Under the pieces are notes generated by a model. That model was not told the origin of the DNA. It saw nothing but the letters and a program-made list of their open reading frames with translations, and made no database searches. Positions 13,931 through 27,422 of a DNA stretch of 64,000 bases are shown piece by piece (position 1 is the stretch's first letter; every line of letters starts with the position of its first letter). Where the stretch lies: assembly GCA_014338405.1 (NCBI GenBank), contig JTDE01000168.1:249804-313803 (forward strand), read 5' to 3'. This stretch comes from Paragonimus skrjabini miyazakii. Its lineage: Eukaryota; Platyhelminthes; Trematoda; Plagiorchiida; Troglotrematidae. The position numbers and the translations under genes were made by a program.

Positions 13931-15630
13931 AAACTATTTTGCTAATGGTCAATGAAACAAGGTGTTGGTAAAAGCCTTTCTGAAAACCTTTTAAAACCGT
14001 TTTAGTTGCTTACTAATATGTAGGCCAATCACAGTCGGATGATTGATTTGTCAACGAATAAAGGAAATGCAGTAGCCAAAAATAACAGATATGCTCTCAG
14101 GTTAATGCTATATGCAGTGGTTTGTTCCGTGTTCGCAAACAACCTGCAGAAACAACATCCCAGGGCCTCAGCCATCCCCTGCCATATAGACTGGCTGAAA
14201 CAAGGAAAATGACTACTCAAAGGGTGCAGAATTGTTGCACCTCGGCATACCGATCGTGGCCAAGTAATCGATGGAATGGCCAGAGCTTGTAAACCATTTC
14301 TTAGGTGGAGGTGACACTTGCGGAAGCTAATTAATCAGAGTTGGCCCATATATGGTGTGTTTATTATCAGAGCTTTTTAAGTACGCGAATGCAATCCGCA
14401 AACATGTCCATTTGTCATACAACTGGAAGTGATTACACTTTTTCACAGTCTGTCTCGTATGTATACGTGCAACTTAACCGGGTACATTTTAACTGTTTCC
14501 TGTTTCTCACTCACCTGCGCATCAAATACAACACGGGATGGAAATTAAACAACACAAAGTTATCTTTGTTATTAGTTCCATAGGTTCAAATCGGATTTTT
14601 AATACTGTGGCTTGAAGCCAAAACTGATTTAGTGTTGCAACTCTGTTTTGTCGTTTGGCATCCAGTGTCTGGGAAAATAATCTCTGGTTTGTTGAAAGTT
14701 ATGTCTCTACTTAACCCTGAAATCCGTGTTTATGCTTGTGAAGAGATTACTGTAAGCTTAAGCACGAGTACAAAAAATACCGCACATTATCTGTTCCCCT
14801 TCTACTTTTAGAATCGGACTAACCAAACTGTATAAATAGTTGACCCAGTTTCACGACAAATCGGTTGTAATATAATTCATACTGTGCTTTGGAGGTTTTA
14901 TTGATTCGGTAGGTTTGTCTTGAAAACGCCCCTTGAGTAAGGTGAGAACACTCATATGTTTGAAAACGCATACTTATAACGGTTGTTAAGTGATTTAAGA
15001 GAATTCATTGGTCAGCGTTCTCGTAAAGAAAACTTTCGACCATTCTTCTCTTAGTCACTGCTAAGTGATCTGAACTCCATGCCAGCATTACTTCACCACT
15101 TTAGGGGCAGTGGCCTAATCCTTTGTGGCAAACCTAATCCAGTGGTGCTCGAAAGAGCTACAGGTTTTGTATGAATTTTTTTGCCGTATAATACTGGATG
15201 GTTTAGTCCAACGAAGGCCGGTTCTGTTGTCGTTAATTTCTTTGCTGAACAGATCTTGAGAGCTTTATAACCAAAACCGGAAAGCTCATTCATTATCGAC
15301 TGGTTGAGTACAGCCTGTCAGATTTGAGGTTGTCGCGATTACTGTTTTACCAAATCCCTTACCAATCCCAGAAGATTGATGGTCTGGTTATCAATCTAGA
15401 GTAGCACTTTGTTGTGTGACCTTTATGTTCCGCTGTACAGCAACAGGGAAATGGTTACATCGGTGTCGATTGGTCACAGATAATTACCGTCTTCGAGATC
15501 CATGTTTATTGTCTTGTTAATGAATTTACTTCGTCATTTGGCGGTTAGACTATTTAGTCGAATGGAGTGGTAGAGGCAGCGAATAAGATATTTGCTTGGT
15601 TTCTCTTAAGTACACATTTGATTGCTCTAG

Positions 15631-15714
15631 ATGGCTCATCATCGCCTCAGTCTTTCGTGTTTGGATTGAATGTAGTGAGAACTATGTCGATCGACTTATA
15701 CAAATGGGCATTCG
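15631..15714 (+). CDS. Candidate 28-codon cassette exon of the membrane protein
   Basis: A short open segment is preceded by a pyrimidine-bearing acceptor (gattgctctag) and followed by a weaker donor (GTACGT). It is exactly 84 bases long. It can be entered in phase 1 from exon B, giving Asp at the junction, and left in phase 1 into exon C, giving Gly, so it could be included or skipped without changing frame. The encoded peptide starts GSSSPQSFVFGLN. Support is only from phase, splice motifs and composition; the donor is not strong. Confidence 0.33.
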
Positions 15715-16590
15715 GTACGTTTACTTCAACCGGTTCGCCGCGGGACAATTCACATACAAATTATGCCGTAGTTTCTTCATATAAAAAACACAATCACGAA
15801 GAAAATATTCCACTCGCGACTAGGCTGTCTCGTGTACCAGATACTTGAAAAATAGTAATGAGCTTCATCTATTCACAATAATCTGTTATTTATTTATTTG
15901 GCATTTTGTCTCCCCATTTGTTAAGCAAAGTAGCCGTATGCTCCTTTTGCCGATAAATGAAACGTACATGTTCACACGTAGCGTGAAGCGGTACAAGTAT
16001 GCTTTAATCTCGTCGAGATCAGTTCAAGCATTTTTCGTCCAGTCGTACGGTTCTGTTTGTCTAGCGTTTTGAGGTTGGGCCTACTAATTTATTTGTCAGT
16101 ATTAACACATCTCAGTAAAATAACAGTGGTGGCTGCGACTAATTCATCGTTTAACAACGATTTCTGTCTAGTTTTCTGCCCACTTAATGAGTACTTCTCA
16201 AAATATGTTCAGTGCGCAATCATTTTGATTGAGTAGCCTATGCGGTGGCGTATTAATGCTCTCATTTTTTACTTTTATCTACAAAAATGATTGCGAACTG
16301 CATGTGTGCATTTATCTTCTGGTAGCCGAATAACCTGTCAATTATCAACTTCATAAACAGTCAAAGTACCGTACAATTGATCAAACGGATTTGCTAAGCT
16401 TGCATTGCTTGTCATTTGGGTGTCATATTGCATCGTTTGCTGTAAACCGCTTAAATGGTTAAACCTGATTGCACCTGATTCCAATCGCAATGGTGAATAA
16501 ACACAACCTCTCCTCATATACGGTCTCAGTAGTTAACTTTTTTGATGTTGCTTTTTACTTGCTAATGATTCATCTGGTGTCTGTAAACAG

Positions 16591-17075
16591 GTCCAGAATA
16601 CGCAAGTGCATCCATCTTTGAGTACAGCTCAACTACACCGGAATCGCCGATGTCTCCTCCTCCAACATGTACTGAGAGTATGCCGGCTACCAATTATCGC
16701 CCAGTGTTGCCAACCTATACCGTTTCGTTTGCTCAACCAATTCCTGGGCTAGCGTCTGTCACATCCAGTATATACACTGGCCCTGCTTCTCTTCCTATGT
16801 CTGCTACAACTTTGCGACCCGTTTCTAAGCATGCCACACCAAACCCAGTCCACCGCCTTCATTCATCAGTAGGACCACAAGCTGCGGGACTCTTATTTTT
16901 GCCACAAACCAATTTGGAGACCCTCAGGAGTAATGATCCAAATTTAATTTATCAGGCAATACCTTCTAACAAGTATGGTTTCCTGCCAGAAGTAGGTCGT
17001 CATTGTAATCTCTACCAAGCCGATCAAAGAAACACATATCAAGGACACATACAGCAGATTTGTGACAACAATGAA
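16591..17075 (+). CDS. Cytoplasmic-tail exon of the membrane protein (exon C)
   Basis: Internal exon after a clear acceptor (ggtgtctgtaaacag). It completes the Gly codon begun at 7192 and reads on without stops. It is rich in Pro, Ser and Thr near its start, including the ESPMSPPPT segment, with several tyrosines (PEYAS, FEYSS, LIYQAI) that could be phosphorylation or adaptor sites. The donor chosen is GTTAGT at 17076, which ends in phase 0 and fits exon D; a GTAAAC four bases downstream would break the frame. No folded domain was recognised. Confidence 0.8.
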
Positions 17076-19155
17076 GTTAGTAAACGTTTCTTGTGTCCTG
17101 TACTTTATTGCCACTATCTTGTGAATTGGTTAATAAGTGTTTGAAACCGAAAGTTTGTAGCTGACAGTGAAATCTTTCCAGTTGTCCAGTGGTCTCATAT
17201 CACAGTTTGTTTTTGCCGTTCTAGTTATCAATTTTTTTCAACGGTTGATGAGTCTGAAACTCTCCTTCGTGTGCCAGCTTTAACATGTGGTTAAAATAAG
17301 GTACATAGTCGGTGGGTTTTCAGTTCAAGACTAGCAAAACAACCGCACTTCTTAAAAGTTGACTACAGTCATAGAGAAGTTCTCTCAAGAGAGACTACGG
17401 TTGGCTAGTCTAGATAAAGTATAGATATCCGCTTGTTTCTCTCAACTTGTTAACAATTTACCATGATCGTTTTACAATACAATAAAAGACTGTATGGTTT
17501 ACTTAACCACGTCCCCAACCGTTCTTGCTCCCCATTTACAAAGAAATGTTCCTATCGAAACCGAAATCCGTGTCGCCATTGTTTGTGCTTTTGTAAGCCT
17601 ACTTACAGATCTGTAGACGCTATCCTGATTTAAGGTTATCTGTACATGTATGCATATCGCACTGCTCCGGTCTGGTCTGTCACTTGTGTACTTATGTGTC
17701 CAATAGCAGGACCATACGGGAGACCACGTGTGACGACTGTGTTTAGATGGTACTTGGTTGTTGTCCGCGCACTTCAGAGTGAATGCCGGACGATGCATGG
17801 GATGGAGGTTGGTTCTGGAAGACAGATTACCACCTAAATTTAACTCATACGTTTGCCTGAATCGTGATTAATTTCTTGTTGAATTCATTGGCTTCCTGTG
17901 AACCTTTGTTAAGCTTGTTGGCTAAGTATTAGGGTATACACAAAGCAGATTTTATAATACTTTGTTGTGGTTATCTTCAAATGAAATTGCAAATGAAACA
18001 TATTCCTGTCAATGGATATATACGTTAGTTTAATAAAGGCCTTTCGTTCCTATCTACCATAACCAGCTCCTCTACTTGCGGTTCACACAGAAGCGTGTTT
18101 CAAGCAGTCTTTGTAGTGTTATATTATCAGTATTATATTAGTCATATCCATTTTTTCTTGTTCGCATCGACCAACAACCACTGTCGTTTGGCAATTCACC
18201 CGCTTCTTTTTTCAAAAATCCATTTGTCCGTGGCTTTTTACCTTTCTTATTCTTCAGCTTTGTTGGTGCATTGTATGAATAATGTTTTGTCTTTTTTCTC
18301 TCAGTCTAACCTTGAAGTTTGTTTCTCCTCATATCCTCTCTAGAGTGCACTAGCATATACTCGTTTATTAAATCGTTTCGCGCATTACATTTTCAGTATT
18401 TTTTCAGTTTAAACCTTATCATTGGAGTCTAACTGTGTTTACTTCCCGAGATATAGGGATTTCAGTTTCGTGCTAGCCTACCAGTTGGATAACCAGCATT
18501 GGCCGGCTGGACAAAAAGGTCTCATTCACATGCATTCTGGTCTTATTCCTTCAGGTTTACCTGGTTACGTGGTGTGTGAATGGAAACACAAGTGTTTCTG
18601 AGCAAGCCACTTGTGATGGTTAAGCGCAGGCGTCCTCCGGTTTCGGTGACTGTGGTAGGCCAGTTCAAAAACGGATGCTGCCAGCTGTAGTATTAAATCA
18701 AAACCACTGACGAGTCAAAAGTAGGCTGTTCAGCTTAAGAAAATCACGGAGTTTTGCATTATTACTGGTCTCTCATAAGAGGTTTCTACTTCCTTACTCA
18801 TAACCTCACGTTTGAATGTCGCGCTACGCTTAGCTTATCAGTTTTTGATGTGAGGATGTCGTTAACGCCAAAAGACAGAAAATGCTAATTACTGCGTTTA
18901 ATAATGTTTACAATCAAGTTCAACCTCAGCTATTTGCGACACAATGGTTCCTGTGAGACTGCCAGTGGTCAAACGGTTTCTGCACTTTGAGGCTAGCTCA
19001 GGTGTGCCATCAATTCTAGCTAGTGTATAACTTTAGCTTATTTTGTAACGTTTACGAGTAATATTTAAAAACAGTTTTCAAAACGAGCAACTATCTTCTC
19101 CTGCCAGCGTTTCCCCTCCCCCTAACAAGTTTGACACTGATTTTTTGGACTTTAG
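17076..19155 (+). other. Intron between exons C and D (2.1 kb)
   Basis: It ends with a thymine-rich acceptor (ttttttggactttag). Only chance-like frames were seen. Confidence 0.7.
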
Positions 19156-19635
19156 AATTCGCAAGGATCACGTGACCCTTGGTTATTACCAGCAGCAAAT
19201 AGCCGGAATTCTATGAACCCCCAATTGGATCCCAGAAAAGCGGTCTGGAACCCGGAAACTCGCAATATTTGTGCTTTTCCAGCCCAGATGGGGTTACCAG
19301 GGATTGTTCACCCAACTTTTTCAGGAATGGTTGATTTGACTCACAATAGCCCTCAAGTTTCACCACAACATTTCATCCCAACTCCATTAGTGTTTTCAAC
19401 TATATCTCCAAAGTCTCAACAAGAGCAGCCACCACAAGCGAGACAATATCAGCAGCTGACAGCAGTGGAATTTACAGGGGATCATCACAATTCGCAGCAA
19501 CAACAACTCAGTTACCATCGAGGTAGTCCGGTAGGAGCAGCTGGCTCTACGAGCTACATACGTGATGCTAACGATCAATCTAACCGAGATGGAGCCAGCT
19601 CAGGATGCGTTTCCATTTACTCAAAGTGTGGTTGA
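19156..19635 (+). CDS. Last coding exon of the membrane protein (exon D)
   Basis: Terminal exon entered in phase 0 after a strong acceptor and ending at TGA. It codes about 160 residues rich in Gln, Ser and Pro, with glutamine runs (QQQQLS) and an end of SIYSKCG. No PDZ ligand of the usual kind is obvious at the C-terminus. With exons A-C the visible cytoplasmic tail is about 700 residues plus the unresolved gap, long for a single-pass receptor and suggestive of a scaffold-like signalling tail. The function remains unknown. Confidence 0.8.
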   Translation, partial: NSQGSRDPWLLPAANSRNSMNPQLDPRKAVWNPETRNICAFPAQMGLPGIVHPTFSGMVDLTHNSPQVSPQHFIPTPLVFSTISPKSQQEQPPQARQYQQLTAVEFTGDHHNSQQQQLSYHRGSPVGAAGSTSYIRDANDQSNRDGASSGCVSIYSKCG

Positions 19636-20410
19636 TAAAATTTCCTTTTAAAGTTGGACGAACACCCCCCACTTACATCCTATTTTACTTTCTAAATCGT
19701 TAGTTGAATGTTGGCGGTGGTGACTTTTGCAGGATTGCCCGATGGGTACCATATTTCTACCCCTCACATAGTCATTTTGTTGAAAGGGTGTGAATATCTG
19801 CAGTGAAAAGCACTTCCCAGTTTGGCTCACCCCGCTATTGGCGGGGGGAGTAAGATATAATAACTCGTCGTCCAAAACTTCATTCTGCCTTGCTTTGTTG
19901 TCGTTATTATTAGGCACTGAAGAAGCTTACCAAAAAATGATTGTTTTCTGGATATATATACATCCGGAACCTCCCCGCACATATGTTTTTATCACTGTTG
20001 CAATATGCGATTGTCCGGTGCCCATCTGGATGCGTTTACATGTGGAGGTATGCGCATGTACATACATTTATAAATATATATGTACATACACTTTTTTACT
20101 AAAATTATTGGACAACGCCAGTCTGTGAATGCAATCGTTTGGCTTTCTCATTCAGTCCGTGCATTTTTGCTTGAACTCATTGTTGACTACTAAGTGTGAA
20201 ACGAGTAGTAGTCTATTTATGGTCATTGTGCCTGTGTTCAAAATGCCTGTAGAGTTCAGCGGTTTTGATTCTGAGATTTGTTCTACTTACGCGATTGTAC
20301 AGTGATTTTGCGTTCTCCACATTCTGCGCAAGTGATATTAATTTACTTAACACTTGAAATACTGTTCGTTGTTAAGTTTTGATTACGGTTACACAGTATT
20401 GTAAATATGC

Positions 20411-20416
20411 AATAAA
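20411..20416 (+). promoter_or_regulatory. Poly(A) signal AATAAA of the membrane-protein gene
   Basis: A canonical hexamer lies about 780 bases after the exon D stop, in AT-rich sequence. It is the most plausible 3' end of that transcript. Confidence 0.55.
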
Positions 20417-23400
20417 CTGTATCTATGACTGACTTCTGAAAATCCTCCTAGCTTTAACTCATGTTCTGGGCATTCATAGCTCATGTGCTGACTTCTACAC
20501 CTGGAAGTAATGAGTTCAGTCTATCTCCAGTTATAGGACAACATGAAAACACGAGTTGAGGGTTGCTATGGTAGCATTTTGTTTTTCTTGGGCTTACTAA
20601 AAACAGTGCGACTACTTACATATGACAACAACGACTAAACTCAAAGAATGAGGATACTATATGTTAACCATTGAATAAAAACGATAACACAAACATCACT
20701 GATCGACGCTACTTGAGTGACGTAGTTAGGGCTGTCAACACCTAGCTACACTATAGGAGAGTCGAATCTGTTCAATGTATGGACTTTTGTTAAGATACCT
20801 TTACATAGTCCCTAAGTTTTACGTTGGGCCATAAATATAGATGTTTACTTGCGTCACTCACTGTATCCTACGTTATATTCGTCACTTATTTTCTTAAGTA
20901 ATTGTGCGACTCTGGCTTTGTTAGAAAGTTATACGTGAAAAATGTCTTCACCAGGTACATATTAATAAAATATCAACTGGTGTAGTGTAACCCTTCTGCT
21001 TTCCTACAGAATCTCCTGTAAACTTATTTAAAACTAACTGAATTTATATAAAGTAGCACATTCAGTGCAATTTTCACGAAGACGGTGGATCTATTCGACA
21101 ATTTAAAATCCCAAACAGTGGGCAGAAGCCTACCAGTCACAGATGGAAAGTAAAATGTGCGTCATGTGATCAAAATACCAGTCAATATGAGAGACGACAG
21201 TAGACAAAAACGGTCATTGTGATAACAAATGAAGCATCCTACCGAGTTCGGCCTTTTTCCGGGGATTTTTTGCAAAACGTTTTAGGGATACTCAGAGATA
21301 ACCAGTTTACCTCAAGGAGCTGGACAAAAACTAGTCATAGGTTCGTGTGTAAACAAGATGCATAAAACTGTTGCCTTCAACCGTACTCCAAAGTCTGGAT
21401 TTCTGTCCAGAAGACATTTGGCCACAGGTGCCCCTCGTACTATGTATGAAGTCACTATCAACCTTAGTCGGGCTGGTTCAGTTTAAATTCTGTAGTCCTA
21501 CGTAAATTTGTTTTCCAACGTGAATATCGACAACAAGATTTTCAAGAAGAAGGTTGATGAAAAGTATGTTTTACAATCAGTCAGCGCAACATTTACTGTT
21601 AACTTCACTGTTTGTTAAATTTTCCATTGAATTATTGAGTTGTCAGAAACAAGTAGACACTCAAATACTTTATTATAGATTCCGGCTCTGACGTCGTTCC
21701 AGATGAATATGTCCCAATTTCACAAATTGTTTGGTTAGTGAAGTTAAAACATTTATCGTTTAAGAACATCTGTTACACAGTTTCACTGTAGACATCGATC
21801 GTTCCGTACAATTTGGTGCAGGTAAGCTGGACCTTATTGGTCGGCGTTTGAGGTATAGTAGGGTGTAATTAATGCATCTATTTAATAATACGGGGAGAAT
21901 GATTTTTAATTCGTCGAATGCTTTCATCAACTGTCCTTGATAAAACACAAATAACACAATTATGTGATCCTGAGGCTTAACACGATGGTCACAAGAATGC
22001 ACTTCACCTTACGACCCATATCTGTTGCGTTTAAGGATGTGTATTCACTCAAGTACACGTTCTGCTGATTCACACTGGTTCATTTTGATAACAGCAAAGG
22101 TAAACCAGGTTCTGAATCGTAGAACTACAGGCATTACTCATAAGATTGGTGACTGAATAGTGAAACCACCTACTTTTAACATGAGTACGGTGGAGACAAA
22201 TCGCAGTCATTAAGGTCAGCCAAGGAAGGTAGCCAAAAACACGCAGTTCGTTCGAGGCTGAAGCAAGAGTGCAGACACAGTTAGCATCAAAATACATTTC
22301 ACTAACCGATTTTGTCTCTCTTAATGAATTCCAGGTAGGGATAAGTATTTTCTGTATACTGCGCAGTCAGAATTATCTGTTAACGCGTATGTAACAATAC
22401 GGTAGAAGCATTCCAAAATGAGGCTTCACATTTACATGAAATGAAATAGTGAAACAATAGAAGGATTACCTTTACTGCCCCCACAAAACAATAACGACCA
22501 AAAGCACGTCATTCACTTGATCGGGCTGAATCAGATAAACAATTGGTCCCACAGTGCAAGATAAACCGGTTGATATGGTTATCATTGAGGGTGATTGAAT
22601 GTCATGCCGTTCATCCAACTTCCAGTTTCAAACAGTTTTGACGAGCGTGGCTATAAAATGTTGACATTAGGCAGTCCACCACCAGCCTGAGAGTGGACGT
22701 GATGGAACGGGCTTTGTAGATATCTATAGACAATCCAAAAGTGTAGAGAGACAAAACATTGTGCAAAGCGGTTCTAAAGCAGCTTCCTAGATTATATTAC
22801 CAAGCCTGCTTGATGCTCTCCTTTCAACAATTCAACCTGACTGAGTGGATTAAGCAACGACTTAATAGTCTCCATAACCTTAACAAAGACAATTTCTCCG
22901 TATAAGTACACAATTTGTTTTATACTGTCGGATAATTGCTGAGTGTAAATATTTTCAACTCAAAAATGTGCTTTGTGCAACACAGAAGATGAACCTCTCA
23001 CTGTGAAATACCCATAATCTCAAAAGGTGAAACTTAATTCAAGGAATGAAAGATTATGTGACGGTCAGTGAATTCTTGGAGAGTGCATCATACAACTAGT
23101 ATTCACAGTAAATTATTTCTATTAAATTTACATTCTTAGCACATACAAAACAAGGCTTGTGAAAAATTCAAGCTCAGCAGATATCCGTAAGTGAATTGTT
23201 GGACTGATATTGGGGAACGAAAGCTTTGTACCTGGTTATAGTTGAGGTCACAGCGTAAGAAGTGGAAAACTTGAAACCAAAGTATTGAGGTGAGTCAGAT
23301 AACACAGTTTGTGAAAAGTATTCGAAGTTTTTCCGTTCATTGTCTCAGATCCGCTTTAAAAGCGCAGTGAAAATCTCGCACAAACCGGGAGATCTTTTGA

Positions 23401-25219
23401 ACTAAGCGCCTGGAAGCCAACGAGTAAACGGGAAATCCTGGATGATCCCAAAAGGTGTTAACAATACCATGGATCCGAGCGTTCTAATCTTCTCACCCTC
23501 TTGAAGGAATCGTTGGTTTTTTATTGCATTGTTATCTGACAGCGTAAAATCTAGTTTATTGAAAGGTACAGCTAAGGTAGCGTTTGTTTGAAGAAGTAAG
23601 ACGTATACTCACTGATGTCATTTGATATTGGCCATTAGATTTGGACGATGAAGCTAACTTTGTGTGAAATAATAAACTTGTGAAAATAATCAATATTACA
23701 CATATTCGAGAAAGTAAGAAGGATTATCAATAAATTTGGATGCTTATAGTCAAAACCGATGGGATTATGACAAGCCGGAACAAATCAGCTTGCTATTACC
23801 TACATTTAATTCAGTTGAACAGTTTACTTTGTGGAGTTAACTGATTTCAGGCGTACTCTCAAAATCAAGATGAGTTTATGTAGTTATATTTTTCTTGCAC
23901 ATGATGGGGATGTAAATAATGCCAACCTTATGTACAGCTTGAAGTACAACTAAGGTTATTATTAAGTACTTGTCAAAAATGAGCGTTTAACTTCAATTGA
24001 GCATGGACGAAACTGCCGTAATGATAAATTCCTTAACTGATCCACCGAAAGTGAGTGTGTTTTTCGTCAAACTATAAAAACAAATAAGCGCTGATGACTT
24101 CGTTCCGTTCGCTAACTTCACCCATACAAAGTACAATGCGTACGATATATGTTTATCGTACAACAACGCCCATGACATATGCAGCCACACATATTTTTCA
24201 GTAGGGTTCGTCACTTGTTTAAATGACTGCAGGGAATTTTCTAAAGCTACCAGTGTTCTGTCAAATCGATAGGTCTGTGCAGGGCTAAAAATATCTCGGT
24301 CAGATGCATGATTAAAGAAGCAAAATTGTTATACACACCGGACGCCACATATAGTGTACAGCTCCAGTTAGTCACACAATTCATTTGAAGCACGATTATT
24401 ATCAGACAGTTATCGTAAAGTTCCTTGATGTCGGCAGTTATGTTCCGAACAGTTTGTGTAAATCCCTCATATCCTTTGGTCACTAGTGCCTAATGTGCAT
24501 ATCGTCCCGTCGACCGTGAACCAGTTAACGGGAACAAACACCTGTCGCATAATTTTTTGCATGTTACGCTCACATATCTTCTTCAGCTACCACTATCATT
24601 CGTGATCTACTGATTACCCAAAGGATTTATTGGCCCGTGATAAGCTTTTTAAGATGACTCCCTGTATTTTTGTGTGTGCACAGACCTGATGAAACAGCTG
24701 CAAAAATGTGTGCATCTATACAAATTCACAATTATCAAATTTCGAGAAAAAGTATTAATGGTGAACTAACTAGTGGAAGCCGTGGTTGGATCAGTGAACG
24801 AAAATTTATGGTTCGACTGGGCTACTCTTCGAACGCCATTGCATTGTCTAGAATAAAATAAATGTAAAAGTCACGCAAATGGGAAAATAAATGTGTTTAC
24901 TAAAAAATGTCGTTAATAACTTAGGGGTAATTGTTCGAAGTTGGTCTGTATAGGCTTGCTTTATGAATTCAGTTAGCTTACACTCGAACGATGTCATTTT
25001 CACCGGATATTCAGAGGATTTAGGTTATATCCATTTGTCTTTTAATTTTTAATGACTCTCAAAACCCGAGATTTATTTAATGCAATTGAACAACGTTCAA
25101 GTTTGATTGTAGTTTCCGTAGTTAGATAAACTTTGTAGTCAGCAACTTTCCAAAAACCATCAGGCCAAAAGTTTGCTCTTTTTTCAGTTTTTCAGTAGTG
25201 CATTTCCTTTTCCTGACGG

Positions 25220-25310
25220 GGAGTTGAACAACCGCTTATTTTCATACGAGTCAGTCGTGCTGACCCTTGCGCCACTAATCTCGCCACTAATACGTTCATA
25301 TTATCATATT
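25220..25310 (-). repeat. Degenerate tRNA-like sequence
   Basis: On the minus strand the segment GTGGCGCAAGGGTCAGCAC resembles a tRNA D-arm and A-box, and GGTTGTTCAACTCCCC resembles a T-arm with one inserted base. The acceptor stem does not pair. Best read as a fossil tRNA or SINE head, not a working gene. Confidence 0.35.
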
Positions 25311-25539
25311 CAGTCGCTCAGCTACAACCGTCTATGAGTAGCGTTCAGCTCACCGGATCGTTTCGAAAGGATCCACGATAATGAAAGTTATAGACCAATT
25401 GATAATCTCGGGCTCAAAACTTCTCTGTTCGCAGAATTCACTGGGCACTATACAAATAATTAACGTTTAGTCAGGTATACCGGACAGTATTCAAAATAAA
25501 ATATCCCAGTGCTTTTAGATAATACAAATCAGTCTTGCC

Positions 25540-25645
25540 TAATGTGAGGTCACTGGTCTAGTGGTTGTCAAAACAAATCTTGGCCGGTTGCTGCGAGGGG
25601 ATACACTACTGACGAGCCTTAATAGAAGCGAAACTCTAGCGTATT
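25540..25645 (+). repeat. tRNA-like SINE fragment 2
   Basis: An A-box-like start (TGGTCTAGTGGTTGTC) is followed by a tail (ggggatacactactgacgag, then ccttaatagaagcgaaac). The tail resembles those near 3000, 28140 and 44870, which suggests a dispersed short family. Boundaries are approximate. Confidence 0.45.
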
Positions 25646-27205
25646 GCTTCTTTTTGAAAGGAGTTAGCTGAGGAGTTTGTGAGAACGCGAAGACCTTCAT
25701 AACTTTTGAATGCTGCTTAAAGTCATCCGCTGATTATCAGTGGTCAAAATATAACTGGACGAGTTTAGTGATTTCTGTGGTTTCAACCGTGGACAGAAGT
25801 CCATTCGAGAAATGATCAAATGGAGTTCACAAGCCAGTTACGGTATCTCTTCTGAAGACTATCCGGATATCTGAGGATTACTCACAAATTACCCAAAGTG
25901 TGGGTGGAGTTTGTAATATGGGTTCGATCGTAAAGATCTGAGATTAATGACACTAGCAAACATAAGGTCGCCTCATGAAAGTGTAGACGCACGTTCAACA
26001 CTCAGTTAAACCCGAGCCCAACAGTTATTTTTAAGAGAGACTAGTTAAAACTCAGTTTTACATCAATTGTTCTGATTATTTACAAACAACGTACTCAAGA
26101 GCGGATTCAGTTTGTCGATGCCAAAAGAATAAGTATGACAGTTTGTAAACGGTTGCTAAGGTCAAGGTAACATCAGGATTGTTTCAAATAAAGAAAAATT
26201 ATCCTAGCGATAGTAATCACGAGAGTCAACAATACCTAACTTTGAGAGAAGTTTTGAAATGAAGAATGGAAGGCAACAAACTGCTGTTCGTGATGGGCTG
26301 AAAGGTGAGTACCGATTATAAAATGAACCACTGATAAAGTATTTTTTATTGATACATCGCTTCAAGTAAGCCCAATGTATATACCTACAAAGTAGGAACT
26401 AAGCTTTCTAGAGTAGGATTTCACCTGGCTATTCCAAGCACTAGTGTACTTTGGTGCAACGCTACATAGAAAGTTTTCGCATAGATTCTCCGGTTTGACC
26501 TAACTGAAAACTATTAAACACACTGAATGGGGACGTAAGTGGTCAAATGATACTCGTTCGAGATTTTGGCGTTTGTGGTGCTAGGCCAAGTAACAGCTTC
26601 AGAAGAGTGACGGTATTGTTGCTGATGATAATTTTCAGTTAATTATCACTAACAAGATTTCTCAAATTTGTGGCCTATTACTTGTAAAATCAAAAAACAT
26701 GCAACCACCAACAACACCCTCATCTTGGAATACAAATCTTTGCGACCACTGTTACAGATCTGTTGGACTTGAATTCTTCTTACGATGGAATTTGAAGGAT
26801 TAGCCCATGGCAACCAGTTCGAATCTGGAAACAGATGCACTAAAGTCAAAAGTTCAAATCTTATTTGTTTAATTGCGCCTTCGCGCTTACATTGAAAACT
26901 GTTACCACGCATTCAGATAAGTAACAGAATAAGCAATCTAGCGAAAATATCTACCACATCATGGTATACGAGAATATTAGAGCTTCTGGGAAACAAGCCG
27001 ATTACTTAAGTAGCTAAATAAGGATTTAGAACACCATAACAGCGGTCAGTCGTTTCGAAAGCACGATGGCCATATGGACTGTAAGTAGAAGTTACGCCGC
27101 CGAACTCCTTGGTACATGGTAATCGGTCTCGGATCTATCAAAAAGACTTGCATTGCAAGTGGATGAAATGACCTATTCAGCAGATTTTGAATACCATTCC
27201 ATATT

Positions 27206-27422
27206 TTACATCCCTAAAATTTGTTGACACGTCTTAGCCTCTCGGCATGATTGTGCCAATTTTACTTCTGGCCCGTTTTTCGCTGGTCCCAGGTCTACTC
27301 CAATTAGCAGTTCAACTCTAGCACTAACCCACGATTTGTTACATTTTGATTCGTTTAGGTAGTCGTGTACAGTCTTAACTACCGCCAACTTTATAATTGA
27401 CCCATATCGTTTAACAGAAGTT
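27206..27422 (-). CDS. Candidate terminal exon, unidentified protein
   Basis: Minus-strand open segment of about 71 codons after an acceptor (acagtaacacag), ending at TAA. The composition is protein-like (for example KTVHDYLNESKC and GVDLGPAKNGPE). It lies downstream of the minus-strand ATG exon at 29991-30210, but their phases (2 wanted, 1 supplied) do not join directly, so another exon would be needed. No clear poly(A) signal follows. The family is unknown. Confidence 0.3.

Larger units (their letters stand above)
7193..15630 (+). other. Long intron after exon B (about 8.4 kb shown)
   Basis: Mostly unique AT-rich sequence. It holds two tRNA-like fragments (13500-13700 and 13790-13930) and an isolated strong splice acceptor at 12480 opening a 159-codon frame. 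Nothing else was recognised. Confidence 0.6.
20417..27205. other. Intergenic sequence with repeat fragments
   Basis: No convincing exon pair was found. It contains a degenerate tRNA-like stretch on the minus strand near 25220-25310 (B-box-like GGTTGTTCAACTCC) and a SINE-like fragment at 25540-25645. Confidence 0.5.

Noticed and set aside
25220..25310. Functional tRNA gene
   Set aside because: A and B boxes are recognisable, but the acceptor stem does not pair and the T-arm has an insertion.
26649..26912. Minus-strand 87-codon frame with a hydrophobic end (MRVLLVVACFLILQV)
   Set aside because: Looks like a signal peptide, but it is followed within a few codons by a stop, overlaps a B-box-like site on the other strand and lacks splice support.
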